A stretch of DNA of 64,000 nt from Orobanche coerulescens (GCA_033398695.1 CM065814.1:19526358-19590357), one strand, 5' to 3'. Positions 1-13,291 are shown, counted from the first letter of the stretch. Translations and numbers: made by a program. The notes: a model not told the origin generated them from the letters alone.

Positions 1-1530
1 ACTCCACCAAACGCCAACTCGCGATAATAAACTACGGAGGACAATAACAACAATGAAAATGAATTCCATAGCATGACTCAAAGCCGTTGAATTCAAAGAA
101 CGAACGACGAATGTTCAAGTGTTTTCCCCAAAACGGCCAAGAACACGATTCGTCCCGACAAAACACGAAAACGGAATTCCAAGTTGAAATATGGATATAC
201 AATCCATAGAATATGTTTAACAACATCATTTAAGAATAATCGATCCATCGAAAACGGATGAAAAACGAGATCGGGGACAAATCCCCCAAAAAGTCAATTC
301 GAAGGAAATCAAGAAATATACTTCGATTCGACGAAGAATAATGGATTAAATGATGTTAAACACAAGAATACTACCAAGATTAATCATACCCATCATGACT
401 TAATCAACAACACGGAACGAATCGTACAAAAATGCAAAAACCCCCAAATTCACGAAATTAGGGTTCTAAGGAAGATTACCTTGATTCGCTGGATCAAAGG
501 ATGATAACGGATGATTGATTGATGTTATGAACTCAAGAACTTCATTGATTTGTTGTTAAACAACATGGCTTAGTCACCCATGAATCGCCAGCCGCGGACG
601 GAGAAGTAAGGAAATGAAAAACGAGATGAAATGTGACTGCTCTGTCACATTTATACTGGGCCGGACTAGCGCGCCAGTCGCCGAGCTAGCGGCGCTATCG
701 CCCGTGCCGCAAAGATGACCTCATCGACTAGATCGCTCGGCCAGTAGCGTCGCAGCCTTTTCCGGCCGTAGCGCGCTACCGCCGCCGTAGCGTCGCAATG
801 CCCGGCAAGCAGCGTGCGCTACTGCCGAGCCTGACCGATTCCGTAACCCCGTGACTCCACCGTCTGCACTGATAAGCGTCGTTAGGCCGCCCGAGCAGCG
901 TGCGCTACACCTGCCGGTTAGCCCGCGCAGCCTTCCGGCCGTAGCGTGCGCTACGCCGGTTCCTGCCGCACCCGTACGGCCGGTGCCCGCAATCGATTGG
1001 CTAGTCCCGCAACCGTCCGGCCAGTGCTCGAACACCAGGGCTCGACGACTCGATTTCCGAAAACGTACGGAACGAACACGACGAAAAGTTCGCGGACAAC
1101 ATCAACGACCCGAAATGAAAACATAATACCATAATTAATCATACGCAGCCAAGAAACTGGTCGAGACAACAATTACAGATACGGATACCCGTAACTTTCA
1201 AGAAATTACAAAATGGCCCAAAACGCCAAGAAATCACGATACGTGATCGAATAATCAAACCGAAGTTCACAACACGTCTAACAAAGTTAAACGGACTTAC
1301 AGGAAACTCGAAACAGCAATTTCGAACGAGATTCGCAAGAATCGAACTCAAGTGCGGAAAAGTCGCTAAAAAGCACGGAACTCAACAAAACGACACCGAA
1401 ACGAACTCGGATGTCAAAAAGTGTAGAATTAATCATTCTCAGAATGACGAAACGGTCATGAGCGAGTCATCAAAACGGACTCCGACCGAAAAAAAGAAAT
1501 TACCGAAAATCGAAAATTGCGGATATTACA
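1..1530 (-). mobile_element. Family D LTR: 3' LTR of inverted copy D1, cut by window edge
   Basis: The right end reads GGATATTACA, the complement of the LTR start TGTAATATCC, and abuts a polypurine tract at 1531-1548. The same sequence in plus orientation forms the LTRs starting at 16626, 40901 and 55295. The site that holds a T element in two other D LTRs is intact here (about 100-115). It shares diagnostic bases with the array-terminal LTR at 55295-58571, for example the GCGTTTGGT variant near position 10. About 1.8 kb of the LTR must lie left of the window. Non-coding; short ORFs in it are not conserved as proteins. Confidence 0.9.
649..960 (-). promoter_or_regulatory. D1 LTR promoter: TATA box with upstream palindrome cluster
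   Basis: On the minus strand a TATAAAT box lies at 649-655. It is preceded by a GC-rich stretch with repeated TAGCGCGCTA / TAGCGTGCGCTA-type near-palindromes, for example at 941-952. The arrangement matches the other three D LTRs. TATA function is inferred from position and sequence only. Confidence 0.6.
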
Positions 1531-1548
1531 TTCTACCCTCCTTAAAAG
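1531..1548 (-). other. Polypurine tract of D1
   Basis: On the minus strand this reads CTTTTAAGGAGGGTAGAA directly before the LTR start TGTAATATCC. This is the usual plus-strand primer position and resembles the polypurine tracts of Tekay/Del-type chromoviruses. Confidence 0.85.
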
Positions 1549-3212
1549 AAGTTTCGTCCCGAAACTTAAAACAAGTAGGGAGAAGCAATATCCCACCAGG
1601 AAAACTCAATGAGATACGCAAGAAACGCGTAACTAACGCCCAACGGAGAAACGTTACAAGCAACACAACGGAATATACGGTGTGAAAACACGCTCCACGA
1701 CGACCAACACAACGTCGCCGTTAGGGATATAATAAAACCAACAAGTGACAAGCGTCATCAAATGGATAATACAATCAAGTCAATTATCCGGACAATCACA
1801 AAACACAACGAACGAAAATTAATACGATTGACCAACCCAACGGTACATCAATCAAAACGCGAGCCAAACGCTGAACAAATACGGAATTCCACCGCCTAAG
1901 GGTTGGAAGATCGAAAATGAGACTAATTTCCCGAACTTAAGGGAATTACGAAGGAGCCTGAACGTTCACCAATCACGGAACGAGATCAATAAAAACCGAA
2001 CAATCAAACGATCGAACCACAACGATCAAGACAACAAAAATCGAAGAATCATGTTCGAATCACGAAGAACAATAAAGTTCAAACAACAACTCCCAGAATG
2101 ATCTGGTGAGAACAACAAGACATGCGTTCCCATAAGATCCACAGGAAAGGTAATAGTGATTGAAAAGTCAAAACGACAAACGAGTTATCCCGAAACAATA
2201 CCACCCCCGTTCGATCAATAACAGCAAGGGATAGGGAAAGTTCAGAAAATGTCAACGAACATAAACGAGTCGACAGAGTCGAAAATACATAAATTCAAAA
2301 TCCGATCTACATCGAATAGAAGAGTTAATAGAACAAAATGATGTCACTTCCGAACAAGGTTCACAAGAATCGAACTAAACTCGAAAAAGTCACAACGATA
2401 ACTAGATCGACCCACAACAAGATCACAGCTCGTTTGGACGATGAAACCGAAATACAGAACAAGTTCAGAAAGTAACAACGAACACGATCGAGTCGATAGA
2501 ATGGAGAAAGAGAAAATACCGAGGTCAAAATAGTACGGGTATTACCTCCGACCTCGTCCACAAAATTCACAAAAATGGGATCAAGGTAACAAGACATTAA
2601 ACAACCGACACATAACAGAACCATCACCGATGCACACGGTCATACCAAACCAAGCTCTAACAGCTCGCACATGCACGACAACGCAGAAATCACTACGAGG
2701 CGACAATATTCAATACCAACATCATACACACTTTGTCCGACCACAAGCAGGAAATGATGGGTTTTAAAAACGAAAACCACCTTTTGAAAACAGTTTGGAG
2801 ACACTAGTTGATCTTGAGTATCATTTTACAAAAAGTTGAACAAACATCATTTTCGAGACTTTGAAAATCATCTTGCGTTTAAACAAAAGTGAGGACATTT
2901 TCTCTTAGTGAAAAACTTTCAGAAATATTCGACCCTCGGGTCTAAGTATAAGTGTTTCTAAAACATTGAAAATATCTCAAAACATTTTGGTCCTCGAGGT
3001 AGAAAAATTCGGAAACATATTGTGGCACCTTGGAAGTACCACGAGAAAACGATTCAATTTAAAAGTACGTCTCGAAATTTATTTTCTAAGATACTCAAGG
3101 TTTTCAAAAATAATTCAATGGGCTAGAATGCCCATAAATGCTCATGTAACAATATTCGTTTAAACATATTATAATATACGCATCAAATCGTACAAAGTCA
3201 AGACAATACATG
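1531..3212 (-). mobile_element. D1 interior, 3' part (non-coding)
   Basis: This is the downstream part of the family D internal region, between the S solo LTR and the 3' LTR. Plus-strand counterparts are 39220-40900 and 53616-55294. No gag, protease, RT or integrase motif is visible in any frame. The short ORFs differ among the three copies. The ACATG at 3208-3212 is one half of the S target-site duplication. Confidence 0.8.
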
Positions 3213-4054
3213 TGTAACACCCCCAAAACCGACCGGGAATATTACAGCGCCGTGGGCCCCATATTGGAACCCACAAGGCTAAAATCATTTTCGCAAACGT
3301 TTAAAAATGCAAAAAGGCCCTTTGAAGTACAGACACACGCAGCGAATAAAAACACAGTTCAAAGAATACCGAAAGCCATTTTAAATATACGCACGCAGCG
3401 GATAAAAACATAATTAAATACATTTGCAGCGGAATTATAAAAACCAGAAAGAACACTCGAATCCCAACAACTACGCCATAGACAGTATCACCGGAAAGCT
3501 CATGCCTTCACGACTGCTACTAGCTCGAACTCCGAGTACCTAAAAGATAAAGCCCACGACGGGGTCAGCCATAATACTCAATAATGATAACGATCACATC
3601 CCAAAAACAATACATATCAATGTAATTACAAGGTAAGAATAATTCCAATATGATCTCACCGAAGTAACCTTACCAACCTGTCACAACCATAACAATCAAA
3701 TCTTACCATATTCCACGCCTCGTGTCCTTAAGTAATGAACGAATTCAAATGTAATCACCTGTACTGTATCCGAAACACTACCAATGTTTCCAAACAGAAA
3801 CATATCTCGAGTATAGAATAATCTGGTCAAGTTCGATTCTGCCGGCTGGGTCGCACAATCGAATCCCAATCCTGATAAAACCGATATCACATAGCACACC
3901 TGTAATCCAACTGTTCCGAGACAATAGCAAGTCCCGAATACCAATGCAAAACACGAATGTTGACACAGTCAATAATGATAAACAATTAATGCATCACAAC
4001 GGAAATATCAATGACATGATATTTCCACACAAGATCGACAAAGGATCAACCACG

Positions 4055-4370
4055 AACGAGAATGCCATGGTATGGTAACTCCAACAAGATCAAGGAAGAA
4101 TCCATAACCGAGAATACCGACAATATGGTAAATCCCAACAAGATCAATAAAAGTTCGACAACCGAGAATACCGATGACACGGTAAGGATCAACGAAGAAT
4201 CAATAACCCAGAATACCGATGACACGGTAAGGATCAATGAAGGGTCAATAACCGAGAATACTGACGACACATTAAACTCTAGCAAGATCAATAAGGACCA
4301 ACAAACGGGAATACCAACGATACGGTAAACTCCAATAACATCAATCAAGGACTAATAACCAAGAATACCA
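4055..4370 (-). repeat. Minisatellite inside S (45-54 bp units)
   Basis: About six or seven diverged units share ACCGAGAATACCGA and AGATCAA-type blocks. Spacing alternates near 45 and 54 bp. Equivalent arrays are at 38062-38395 and 52461-52790 on the other strand. Confidence 0.8.
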
Positions 4371-5041
4371 ACGGTGAGACAACTCCCAAGCGGAATCAAT
4401 AAGGATCAATAACGAACGATATTACCAATGACAGGCTGAACTCCAAACGAGATTTATAAAGGATCGATGTCAATGAGTTGACCATCGATATGGTAACTCC
4501 GAACGAGATTAGTAAAGGTTCAACGGCGACAGATACACGAGAGAATAAAATCGTCAACCATATACAAATCATATATACGGGGTTTCAAAGACAACCCGAA
4601 TATCGAACAGACCCAATTATACATGGACTGTGAACGACCAATCAATAAGACTCAAGATGGACGTCACGATACGCTCGATCCGGACATGTGTCCGTGTACA
4701 AGCCAACCACGGGTATTGATCAATACACGCCTGGTCTCGTACCTAATCAGCCTCACGAAGTACGTCTCGTGTGCACGGTTCAATATGAGGTCGAAACCAA
4801 CACATGCTACACGTGCCCGTCCCGAAAATCCTACACATGAACGATCATAACGTATCTGACTCCAGATATGCCACGATACAACATGACAACAGATCTCGAA
4901 GAAACGCATATCCAACAAGGATCAGAAGATTTTCCAGAGGGAAACAATAACTTGATCATGAAAGACCGACACGACCACAATGTCGTATTCCGTCAGACAG
5001 TAGCCCACAGCATGCTCAACAATGCATATAATAATAGCACA

Positions 5042-5172
5042 TAAACTCCCAAGGCAGCAGCCAAGGGTCACGGAAGCATCTACTCAGGAATACTTCGGAC
5101 AATATCACATAAACTCCCAAGGCAGCAGTCGAGGGTCACAGAAGCATCTACTCAGGAATACTCCGGACATAG
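5042..5172 (-). repeat. Tandem duplication of about 68 bp inside S
   Basis: Two adjacent copies carry CTCCCAAGGCAGCAG followed by GGGTCAC and GAAGCATCTACTCAGGAATA. The equivalent pair is at 37276-37411 and about 51670-51800. Confidence 0.8.
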
Positions 5173-6602
5173 GTGCCATTTAGGTCTTATCCCCTAATAC
5201 ATTTCCATTCGGGTACCATACAGGTTTTATCCCCAACACATCGGCCCCACAGATTACGGCTCAAGAAAGAGCACTTCACAAAACGTAACAAACAATGGTG
5301 CACATTCACCGTATGAAATATCAACACACACATGCAAAAATGCAACATGATGATTATCATATTCTAACAATATTAATTTACCTCAAGCTGGAGACGCTAA
5401 CCTTTCCACGACCAACCGCCCTGAACGAATACACGGTTTATCCGACAATCTAAAATGATGTACAGTCATAACTAATACCAAACCACCATCCCGAATTAAA
5501 CATCGACACGATAACTAATCCTTGATATCCAACTTCTCATGCAATAGACCAAATTATAATTCACGTTCCCATTTCCACTAGACATCCTTAAAATCATATA
5601 CATTATGATTTATCTTACATACCACCATTCCGACAATTCATATATTCCATAATACCATTGCTATATGAATCATAAATGAAATGAAAACGAAATCATTTAT
5701 TAACATTATGAACTGAGCAAGCATAACTTGCCTTGATACCAATTCGACGAAGCCACTATCAATCCCGCCGTCTTCGTCTACAAGCTCCGCAGCCCCAGCT
5801 CGTCCGCAGCACAACGGTTAACTTCAACGATCACTAAACACAACCTAATGCAATAATTAGTTAACGATACGTTTAATAACAATCAATCGAAATGACCAAC
5901 TAATCAAACTCGATGGTTCAACGACATCTCGATCATACGAAACCAAACCGTATCAACTCTTAACAATACGAACACAAGCCGAAATTCGGTGTTCAATGGT
6001 CCTAACGATGTCTTCAACATATATACTTCTCATAACATCACGAATCGCAACAACTACCAAGAACATCGAGAATATTACGATTCCATATTCATAACAACAT
6101 AATCGAATCATTTGATCACCAATTCATTATCTTCCCTTAACAAAATTCTCGTAAATACCAAGAATCATCACAACAATATCAATTCAACCATCATTCATAC
6201 GAAAACGTATAGAATTTCCCAAGTTCAACTCATTGAGGCATTTCATCGAACACTTTGAAGGCATAACCCAATTTAATCATTTTAACGAATTAATACTCGA
6301 ATTTGTTCCACAAAACTTCAAGAGTATTGAATGATTACGAGTATACAATCAAGTTCTATCAATAATCTGAATCAAAACGAAGCAAATCGGCCAAAACACC
6401 AAGAAACCTCAAGAACATCCAAAAACCAAAAGTTCATGTGTTCTTACCTTCGATCCGGGTGGAGGATGATGTTAATCCATGATTCCAACTTCTAAAACAT
6501 GTTGTTATAAGTTGATTCTACTCAAAACCATCATATTTGCTGAAGAAATCGCGGAAGGAACGAAGAAAAATGGAAAATGATAAGGGTGACTCGGTCCAGG
6601 CC

Positions 6603-7190
6603 TTATATAGGCCGAGACTCGCCGCCACGTACGTAACCGGCGGGTCCTTACGTACGTAGCCGGCCGCGGCCTAACCTTCTGTCCAGTTTGTTCGGCACCC
6701 TTACGTACGTAACCGGCACCTCCCTTACGTACGTAATCGGCCATTACGGCCGTAACCGGCCACTGCCTACGTACGTAATCGGCCAGTCCTAGCCCCCAGC
6801 GAGCCACTGCCGACCGTGATCGGCCATCCCTGCGAGTCACTGCCGACCATGCTCGGCCACTACAGGTCCACTCGGCCACGACTCGGCCAGCCGCCCCGTA
6901 ACGTACGTAACACTTATTCCGTTGCGTACGTAATACGTACGTTGACTTGCTACAGTACAATGGTCGTGTTACGTATGTAACACGTCCTGTATAACGTACG
7001 TAACACGTACGTTGACTCACCTGTCAACATCCTCCGCCGAAAGCTGCCGACATTTGACTCATCAGTGCATCTCCGCAATACTCCGGGCCCAACTGTCTGA
7101 TTCCTCTTGTTACGTACGTAATACCTTACTCTTAACGTACGTAACACGTACCACTTAGCGTACGTTATCTCAAAGTCTTAACGTACGTTA
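6603..7190 (-). promoter_or_regulatory. S LTR promoter: TATA box and TACGTACGTA array
   Basis: A TATATAA box (6603-6609, minus strand) sits inside a near-palindrome, GGCCTATATAAGGCC. Upstream of it, about 6626-7190, lie well over ten copies of the perfect palindrome TTACGTACGTAA or one-base variants, plus repeated GGCCG blocks. Promoter function is inferred. Confidence 0.65.
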
Positions 7191-7545
7191 ACAAATCCAT
7201 TCCGCCCCTGTCTGTCGTCTCAATAAACCGAACACATACACGCAACACACCGAATACATATACTCGTTCCGATAACATTTCCATACGATACATCTGATGC
7301 ACGATACCCCCAATTACAACTGTCGACCAAGTACGGCAATCATACAAATACTCATACGGTATATCCGACATCGAAAACACACCAAGCATGTAATATCCTA
7401 GAATCAAAATAACCTCGATAGACATACTGGCACGACTGTCACGGTTTCCAAAATTATCCACTCATATCGTGTCGGTCCCACTCTGTACAGTACATCCCAG
7501 ATAAAATAATGCGAAAAATTCATAGTGAAATTCTAGGATATTACA

Positions 7546-7925
7546 ACATGTCTTTTACCGGGAAGACAAACAGTCAATTATCACAGTAAAAAAGACATAA
7601 ATAATGACAACACTCCTCATACAAACGAAATAAGAAAATCACACGAACGCATCACGAAACGAAGAATCTACATGATGGTTCCATCACTTAACACAAAATC
7701 AAACAAATAGCTCGTGTCACACGAGGCACAATACAAAGAAGGGATACTTACATCCACAGGTCGCACGAAGATGATGATCGCCCCATGATACTAATCACGT
7801 CCAACAAACTTAGACGATGCGTCGCGACACGACTCAGTCAGATAAAATCCGACGAAACAAGACTCAAACAACACGACTTGACCCGACAGCCTAGGTTTCC
7901 TCAACCTAAGGTCTGATACCATTTA
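7546..7925 (-). mobile_element. D1 interior, 5' part, with primer binding site
   Basis: This is a short non-coding leader between the 5' LTR and the S insertion. At 7911-7921 the minus strand reads TGGTATCAGAC, which matches the plant tRNA-iMet primer site (TGGTATCAGAGC) except near its end. It lies four bases from the LTR end. Confidence 0.85.
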
Positions 7926-9795
7926 TGTAACACCCCCAATCCACTCAGGGATATTACATGCCATAGACCCTCTCCTCGAGGATCTACCAGGCTGGTAACT
8001 AAAATCAAACATCTAAACATCGCCTTTAAGGCTAAAATGACTCAGTAGACCGATTTGGTCTTTCAATAATAACATACAACTCAATTCCAAACACATACCC
8101 ACGCAGGGGTCAAAATACAATAAACTCCCGTACAACGGGGAAAAGATACTGCAGCGGAAAAGAAAATACAACTAGACCAATACGACATCAACGGATTCTC
8201 GTGTGATTAGTATCATTCATCTTTCATCATCCTTCGTGCCGACCCTGTGCTATGCTCCAAAACCTGAATGCAAAAATAGACATCCACCCCCCGAATACTC
8301 GGGGGTTAGCAAAACTCCACTGTTTTTCTAGTGCAAGAACAAAGTGCAAATACGAGCCATACAATTCACATTCTACGAATAACAATAACCAGGAAATCCT
8401 CAAAGAATCAAATGTAATGAAAAGTACTTCCCGAGGCATGAGTTTGGGTAAAACAATTCAAAACCGAAAGATCACAAATCAAGGGAAAACAATTTATAAA
8501 ACCGTTTAAAGTGCCATCGAGAGTTTTCATAGAAAACAATTTAGGATTATCAAATCCTACTTATTCCAAAACCAACAAGGTCTACGACCAATAGGCGGAA
8601 AGCAATTTGCAAGAAAACCATTCAATCAACACAAGCGAGTCTTCACAAACATTTCCCACGGGTTTCTCGACCCAATCCAAATAATTTCAACACGAGATCA
8701 AACATCTCAATATCACACGGGGTCCTCGACCCAAAGCACAAAATGTCAACACAGTATAATCAAGTACACAGCCTTTCGTCCGCCCAAAAACTGCTCAAGA
8801 CCCCTGATTAATTAACCCTCAGAGATCTCGTCAAATGTCCTTGGTTAATTAACCCTGATACCAACATTTTAAAACAAGTTGAAACACACTTTCAGAAAAC
8901 ATGAATCACGGTCTATATCGAGACCAGCATTTGAAAAGAGTTGAAAGAATTTGAAATACGATAATCATTTGGTAACGGGGTCTTAGCTAAACACTCAAAT
9001 ATCCGTTACCAATAAGCCTGCCAGGCGCCCACCAAAACACACTGCACCGGCGTTCACTCCACATGTCAGCCGCACATTATACGTGTCTCGCGCCGGCGTC
9101 ACTCCCATAAGAGCCGCCCCTTGCACGCGCATCGTAAACACCGGCGTTCACCAACCATATGGAGCCGCACATTGCAGCGTACACCGTGCCGAGATCGCAC
9201 GCCCGCCTCGAGGCTCCCGGATATGACGTCTCTCACAACAAGTATTCACATTGTCACAAACATCAAGTACACAGTCATCGTCATAACAATTATCAAATCA
9301 ATACACCAATTCACATAATTCATCCGTCAGTCCACGACCACATGAATAAATAACAACACGCACGTCAACCATAACGTGACGGAAAGAAGCAATGTACGTA
9401 CACACGCATTATCAAGCGCAACATCAATATCAAATATATCCAATGGATTCACGTAGTCACTTACAACCCACACAATTTACAAAACACACGCGTTTTGAAA
9501 GTGAGCCTTTAACGAGGCTAGCCGAATCTTTTGAAAACTCATTTCAAACAAATAAACGAATACACCAAGATGATCACCAATTATCATATCCACAAAACAA
9601 GAATAGTATGGTCAAGGTACTTGCCTTGAACAACCACAACGCGGAGAATCGACTGAAGTAGGTTGGCACGGACCGACTACGAACCCGCCGACTCCACCGA
9701 ATGCCAACTCGCGATAATAAACTATGGAGGACAATAACAACAATGAAAATGAATTCCATAGCATGACTCAAAGCCGTTGAATTCAAAGAACGAAC
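7926..9795 (-). mobile_element. Family D 5' LTR of D1, second half only
   Basis: Begins TGTAACACCCCC next to the PBS and runs to CGAAC (9791-9795), the complement of the GTTCG target duplication used by family T. The other half of this LTR is not found to the right; a T LTR and unrelated sequence follow. It matches 32684-34557 and 47073-48948. Non-coding. Confidence 0.9.
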
Positions 9796-10997
9796 TGTTG
9801 TTGCTCAAAATATTTATCCGAAGATTAATACTGCTGGAAGACGGACAACAAACAACAATTGCGGGAGCACTTCCGAGAGAAGATAAATAATACAAGATTT
9901 GCCGGGTTTGTTAGGCCCGGGCTTGAATGCTCTCGCGAGATGATATTAATACAAATATTCGTGGATACAAGTATTAATGAGAGAAATCTAAATACAATGA
10001 GTGTAAAAAGACTCTGTTAATCCAGCTCTTGAGCGAAGCTCGGTGTTCTTTGTCCCTGCCGATCGCTTGCCGGATGAGAGAGGCCGGGAGAAGAAGGACC
10101 GAATGATAGCTGTTGCCAAGAGTTGGAGATAGCCAAGTGCTGGGAGTTTTGCTTCTGTATAGTGTGAAATCCGAAGGAAGTTGAAGAAGAATCCAAGTGC
10201 AGGGAGCCTTGTATATATAGGGTCAGTCGGGTCTTGTCTGGCGGGCGATCGCCTTCCAGCCATTGTAATAATGGGGCGATCGTCCGCCGGCCAATATTAT
10301 AATGGGGCGATCACCCGGGCTGTCGGGCTAGAGTCCAAGGGAGAGGCTGGCGCCAGCTGGGCGGTCCAATGAGGAGCCATCACGCGTCCGGAGTCAGTGT
10401 CACATGCGGCCCTACTGACAGCTTTCGGCGGACTCACTGTCACATGCGGCCCTACTGACAGCTTTCGGCGGAATCACTGTCACATGCGGCCCTACTGACA
10501 ACTTTCGGCAGCTTGTCGGCTGGTGGAAAGATTCCGCCAGGCTGTGGTCAATGATCCGAGATTCGCGAATCTTGTCTCTGCTTCGCACGTGGTGCCGCCT
10601 TGAGGCTCGGCCTTTGCCGATTGGATGGCCATCGGCGCTGATCGACATGAGGCGGTCGTCTCTAGCTGGTCATCAGAGGTCGCCATCGGCCAGTTGCTGA
10701 GGGTCGGCATTGGTCGGTCACCAAGGGTCGGTCGGCAGATGCCGAGGGATGGTCGTCCGCTTGTCGGTCGCCAGGAGTCGGTCGCCGAGTACCGAGAGAT
10801 GATCGTATTTGATGTCGATCGCTCGGCACCGGGACTTGTCCTGGGACCTTCGGTTGGCCGATTTAGCTTGTCCGCTGGGCTAAGGCTAGGCCGCCTGGTC
10901 GCTGATCGGCAGTTCTGCCTTGGCTGCTCGGCAGTGACTCGGTCGCCCGATCTCCGAGGCGATCGCTGGTCGGAGAGTGTTAATTCTTGACACAACA
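9796..10997 (-). mobile_element. Family T LTR, apparently solo, with mismatched flanks
   Basis: On the minus strand it starts TGTTGTGTCAAGAATT and ends GCAACAACA, a full LTR of about 1.2 kb. The D-side flank is GTTCG, as in the two T composites of the array, but the other flank (10998-11002, GGATG) does not match it. It contains three 40-bp repeats (from about 10399) upstream of a TATATATA box, as in the other T LTRs. The missing duplication suggests ectopic recombination between T LTRs rather than a simple insertion. Confidence 0.85.
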
Positions 10998-11507
10998 GGA
11001 TGAATGCTTTTGAATGGGGATGTGGTTTGTGGACTTAGTTTTGAATCGTTCGTTTTATTCGATTGGGTTGTAAAGGCCATTTTGAGCCTATTTATTTTAC
11101 TAGAAATATTTGTATCTAGGATGCAATTTTCAATGTAAAATTTATATGTAATGACGAAAACTGGAGGAAGATCCGTTCCGAGAAGACGAAGATTCAAGAT
11201 GAAGACTTGTAATTAGATTATGAAGTTTTTGTTTTCTAGGAACGGCCCATGAACCACATGTTGGTAGAAACTAGGTTGTGAATGGTTGTTCTTATTGTAT
11301 GAATGCTACAAACTCACTTAAATGAATTAATGTGCAAAGTGTAACATTAATCGCGATAATTCTCCCACAACAAATTATTAAGTTTATAAGGTTTCAAGGT
11401 TTCCTTCCCTCCATCGAGCTTTCGGGAAATTAAAATCCAAACCGGATGTGCTATGCTTACGAGTTATCGGGGTAGTCATTCGGGGAGGATGGATAAATTA
11501 TCGGGAG
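10998..11507. other. Unassigned segment between T and T-prime LTRs
   Basis: About 510 bp with moderate AT content. It is the only stretch that does not recur elsewhere in the window. No convincing ORF, tRNA, PBS or polypurine tract is seen. It could be the host or older-transposon flank into which T-prime inserted. I do not recognise it. Confidence 0.5.
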
Positions 11508-12417
11508 TGTTGCTGCCCAAAATATTATCCGGAGATAGATATTGCTGGAATGGATGGACAACAAACAAAGTTGCGGGAGCACGTCCGTGGGAATGGGAAT
11601 AACACAGGATTTGCCGGGTTTGTTAGGCCCGGGCTTGAATGCTCTCGCGAGATGTTATTAATAAGAATACGTTTGAGTACAAATATCAATGAAAGAGTAC
11701 AGTTACAAGGAATGTAAAGACCCTATATATCTAGCTCTTGAGCGACTGCCGACCGTCTTATGGGTTAAGAGGTCTCGAGAGTGAGAGAGAAAGATGTCCG
11801 AAGTGTATATCGTTTCCAAAAGTGAGAAAGCCAAGCCGTAAGAAAAACCAGAGAGCAGCCCCCCTTTCTCCAAGTGCAGGAGGCCTTCTATTTATAAGAT
11901 TGGCCGTAGGGGGATGATCGCCTTTCCTGTGTTATAATAAGGGGTGATCGTCTTGCAGCACGTGGGTTGGTTGCCTTAAAGTCCACGACATGGGCTGGCT
12001 GCCAGCTGTGCGGTCCAATGAGAAGTCCGCACGCATCCTGAGTTGTTGTCCCGGGAGGCCCCACTTTGTACCTTTCGGTGGGCCTGTCGGTAGGTGAGCA
12101 GATGGTGACAGGCTGTGGTCAACGATCCATGTTCTGCGGTGCCTTTTCCGGATCCGCACGTGGGTCTCTCTTCGAGCTTCGTCTTTCACCGATTTAGACA
12201 TGCTGGCTTTGCGTGGCAAGAGGCGGTCGTCATTGGCCGGGCACCAGAGTCGGTCGCCAGGTGCCAAGAGACGATCGCCTTAGATGTCGATCGCACGACA
12301 CTTGGGATTGATCTGGGATCTCCGATCAGCAAGTCTGCCTTGCTCTATTCGACTCTAACTCGGTCACCTGTCGTCTGTGCCGATCGCCTGTTGAGGTGTA
12401 TAATTCTCGACACAATA
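11508..12417 (-). mobile_element. Family T-prime 3' LTR
   Basis: A diverged relative of the T LTR: it begins (plus reading) TGTTGCTGCCC and shares long blocks around AGGCCCGGGCTTGAATGC and GATCGC. It is shorter (about 910 bp) and lacks the three 40-bp repeats. The interior side reads CGACACAATA, then ATTGCCCCCC, the complement of a polypurine tract. The terminal CA is degraded to TA. Confidence 0.75.
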
Positions 12418-13291
12418 ATTGCCCCCCAGCTTGCTCCGATGTTGAAGACATGGGGTGAAGTGGTTCTTACCGGCGATCGTTTTAAGATAATGACGGGCGA
12501 ACCGATCGTTTGGCGTGCTATCTTCGGTCTTGTACCTGCAATATTCAATTTTGCCGGTCCCTCGAGGAAGGCTGTCCATCTCGGTCTTGAGGAACCATGC
12601 ATGATTGCGGAGTTCGATGGACGGATCTCCACGATCATGTCTTGTGTGCGAGCGACATTCCGTCTGATGGCTAAGTTCTCGTGACTCACTTAATTGGTAG
12701 GGTCCTCCGAAGGCTACGCCTCACCTTGTATTTAAACGAAGGCCATACGGTCTCGGTCTAGAGGATTCCTTGTGCGGGGCGTCGTCGGATTAATCAACTC
12801 CATGTCCGCGGCTTGTTAGCTCTTTTTCTACCTCGGGCCGCCAATAAAGTGGCGACCCTCGACGGTATACGTTGAGACGGGGGGAGGGACGCGTCGCATT
12901 GTCCGAGAAGGACCCAGCACGTTAAGTGATGGACCTTTGAGGGCGGGCGAACGTGTCCACAGATTAGTTTTGGAGGGCCCCCAGACTACGCCGACCTCGT
13001 ATTTAAACAAAGGCCGGGCGATCGTGGCCCAAAGGGACCTTGCATGGCTGAAGCAGTCGGTTCCATCGACCACCAGGACCATGGCTGCACTCTTCTACCT
13101 CGGATTGTCATGTTAGATGTCGACCCTCGACGGTATATGTTGTGCAGGGGAGGCGATCCCGTGCCTTAGTCCATCATGTTAGATGATGAACTGTAGATGG
13201 CGAGCGAGTCCTCCGTTGTTGGAGACGTTGCTTGATTCTGGTGATCGGGTTAGAATACTGATGATCGTCGTTCGGCCACCAGTCGCATTAC
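12418..13291 (-). mobile_element. T-prime 3' non-coding interior
   Basis: The polypurine tract complement is at 12418-12437. The rest aligns by eye to the region between gag and the 3' LTR of T (19264-19944). It includes two diverged copies of a block containing CTCGTATTTAAAC, at about 12725 and 12990. No pol sequence is present. Confidence 0.7.

Larger units (their letters stand above)
3213..7545 (-). mobile_element. Family S solo LTR (about 4.3 kb) inside D1
   Basis: On the minus strand the element starts TGTAATATCC and ends GGTGTTACA. Both sides carry the 5-bp duplication CATGT (complement at 3208-3212 and 7546-7550). No primer binding site, polypurine tract or second LTR lies inside, so I read it as a solo LTR of a long-LTR gypsy family. 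It holds a palindrome-rich promoter region (6603-7190), a short minisatellite (about 4055-4370) and a duplicated segment of about 68 bp (about 5042-5172). The same insertion with the same duplication is found at 34938-39219 and 49329-53615. Confidence 0.8.

Noticed and set aside
10886..11197. 103-codon ORF crossing 10997
   Set aside because: Crosses the T LTR boundary into unassigned DNA; accidental fusion.
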